Origin: Pseudomonadota bacterium
GTDB taxonomy: Bacteria; Pseudomonadota; Alphaproteobacteria; Sphingomonadales; Sphingomonadaceae
DNA: 14,659 nt
Reading direction: 5' to 3'
Assembly (NCBI GenBank): GCA_023445495.1
Contig: JAEXLC010000330.1
Coordinates: forward strand, 1-14,659
Both the position numbers and the translations under genes were made by a program. The notes below the pieces were generated by a model. It saw nothing but the letters and a program-made list of their open reading frames with translations. It was not told where the DNA came from and made no database searches. The stretch's first letter is position 1. Each line of letters starts with the position of its first letter. This document shows, piece by piece, positions 13,384-14,659 of the stretch.

Positions 13384-14659
13384 GTGCAGATCAAGCGGCT
13401 GCGGCTGACGGGCTTCAAGAGCTTCGTCGACCCGGCCGATCTGCGGATCGAGCCGGGGCTGACGGGGATCGTCGGCCCCAATGGCTGCGGCAAGTCCAAC
13501 CTGCTCGAAGCATTGCGCTGGGTGATGGGCGAGACCAGCGCCAAATCGATGCGCGGCGCCGGCATGGAAGACGTGATCTTCGCCGGCACCGCCACCCGCC
13601 CCTCGCGCGATTTCGCCGAGGTTACCATCCAGGCCGACCAGGTCGGCAGCGACGACGAGCTGGAGGTCGTCCGCCGGATCGAGCGCGGCGCCGGCTCGGC
13701 CTATCGGATCAACGGGCGCGACGTGCGCGCCAAGGACGTCGCGCTGATGTTCGCCGATGCGGCGACGGGCGCGCACTCCCCCGCCCTGGTCAGCCAGGGG
13801 CGGATCAGCGCGATCATCATGGCCAAGCCAGGCGAGCGCCGGGCGATGCTGGAAGAGGCCGCGGGCATTTCCGGCCTGCATGTCCGCCGCAAGGATGCCG
13901 AGCAGCGCCTGCGCGCGACCGAGGCGAACCTGACCCGGCTCGACGAAGTGATCAGCGACCAGGAGAATCGCGCGGCGCAGCTCAAGCGCCAGGCACGCCA
14001 GGCCGAGCGCTACCGCGAGCTTTCCGACCGGATCCGCGTCGCCGAGGCGCGGATGATCTTCGCCCGCTGGCGCGACGCGGCGAGCGCGGCGGATGCGGCG
14101 AAGAAGGAAGCGAGCGCGGCCGAGGCCTTGGTCGCCGAGCGGACCAAGGCGCATGATTCGGCAGTGGCGGTGCAGATCGAGGCGGCCGAGAAGCTCGCCA
14201 CGCTGCGTGCCGAGGCGCTGACGGTCCGCGACCGGGCGACCGAGGCGATGCACGGGCTCGCGACGCTGCGCTCGGACAAGGCCGCGGTCGAGCGGCGGAT
14301 CGCCGAGGTGCAGGAATCGGTGCGCCGGCTCGAGGAGGATCGCGGGCGCGAAGGCGCGCTCGCCCGCGATGCCGCCGAGGCGCTGGCCCGGCTCGACGAG
14401 GAAGTGAAGGCGCTCGACCGGCGGATCGCCGAGGCGACGGCGCGGATGCCGAACCTCGATGCCGCGCTGGCGGACGCCGAGCGCGCGGCGCGCGATGCCG
14501 AAGTGGCGCTCGCCCAGGCGCTGGCGGCGCAGGCGAGCGAAGCGGCCGAGGCGCGGGTCGCCGAAGCGGCGCTGGCGGCGGCGCGGACGCGGGTCGAGCG
14601 CTCGGAGCGCGACCGGGCGCGGATCGACGCCGAGCTGAAGGCGCTGCCCGATCCCGAAC
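13384..14659 (+). CDS. smc: chromosome segregation protein SMC (N-terminal part, runs off the window)
   Basis: The first 425 codons are present and no stop occurs before the window edge; full SMC proteins are about 1,150 residues. The N-terminal ATPase head shows IKRLRLTGFKSFVDP (3-17), Walker A GPNGCGKSN (31-39), LRWVMGE (44-50) and the Q-loop VSQGRI with Q138 (136-141), followed by KPGERRAMLEEAAGI (148-162). From about 168 the sequence becomes an Ala/Glu/Arg-rich coiled coil, the first arm of the molecule. SMC with ScpA and ScpB compacts and separates the chromosome. The start is GTG at 13384: the frame meets a TAA at 13360-13362 just upstream and has no other good start between. The purine-rich GGGGGA at 13373-13378 may be the ribosome site. 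It follows the lipoprotein DsbA gene by 21 bp. Confidence 0.95.
   Translation, partial: MQIKRLRLTGFKSFVDPADLRIEPGLTGIVGPNGCGKSNLLEALRWVMGETSAKSMRGAGMEDVIFAGTATRPSRDFAEVTIQADQVGSDDELEVVRRIERGAGSAYRINGRDVRAKDVALMFADAATGAHSPALVSQGRISAIIMAKPGERRAMLEEAAGISGLHVRRKDAEQRLRATEANLTRLDEVISDQENRAAQLKRQARQAERYRELSDRIRVAEARMIFARWRDAASAADAAKKEASAAEALVAERTKAHDSAVAVQIEAAEKLATLRAEALTVRDRATEAMHGLATLRSDKAAVERRIAEVQESVRRLEEDRGREGALARDAAEALARLDEEVKALDRRIAEATARMPNLDAALADAERAARDAEVALAQALAAQASEAAEARVAEAALAAARTRVERSERDRARIDAELKALPDPE

Noticed and set aside
12532..14253. Minus-strand open frame of 573 codons opposite the second DsbA-like gene and smc
   Set aside because: It is antisense to the lipoprotein gene and the SMC head, both well supported. 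It is a GC-driven shadow.

Overview
The window looks like a chromosomal segment of a high-GC alphaproteobacterium, most probably a sphingomonad (Sphingomonas or a close relative). This is inferred from the codon bias, the block mutY / DUF721 (dciA-like) / DsbA-like / smc that is familiar from alphaproteobacteria, and the short GC-rich hairpin repeats between genes. No database search was possible. There is no phage, transposase, CRISPR array or RNA gene, so this is largely core chromosome.

Left part (1-3413): a secreted metal-dependent amidohydrolase on the minus strand, with a promoter-like sequence upstream, is transcribed away from a plus-strand gene for a TPR protein that ends in a 2-oxoglutarate/Fe(II) oxygenase-like domain. 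Middle part (3474-7811): a tightly packed plus-strand operon encodes a metal-dependent cyclase/hydrolase of the kynurenine formamidase superfamily and the two subunits of an indolepyruvate:ferredoxin oxidoreductase, IorA and IorB. Together they suggest catabolism of aromatic 2-oxoacids. The operon meets a convergent minus-strand operon at 7812-8043. That gap holds a bidirectional intrinsic terminator inside a 36-bp inverted repeat, plus REP-like hairpins.

Right part (8044-11268, minus): mutY, a class VIII esterase/beta-lactamase-fold hydrolase and nudC form an operon read leftward. MutY (adenine excision opposite 8-oxoG) and NudC (NADH/NAD-cap hydrolysis) are both house-cleaning enzymes. From 11296 the plus strand carries dciA, two tandem thioredoxin-fold DsbA-like genes (one soluble periplasmic, one lipoprotein) and the first 425 codons of smc, which runs off the window.

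I do not see a clearly new defence or mobile system. The best leads are the tandem DsbA pair, the cyclase-iorAB operon, the composite repeat/terminator, and an amidohydrolase that appears to have lost one canonical metal-binding histidine.
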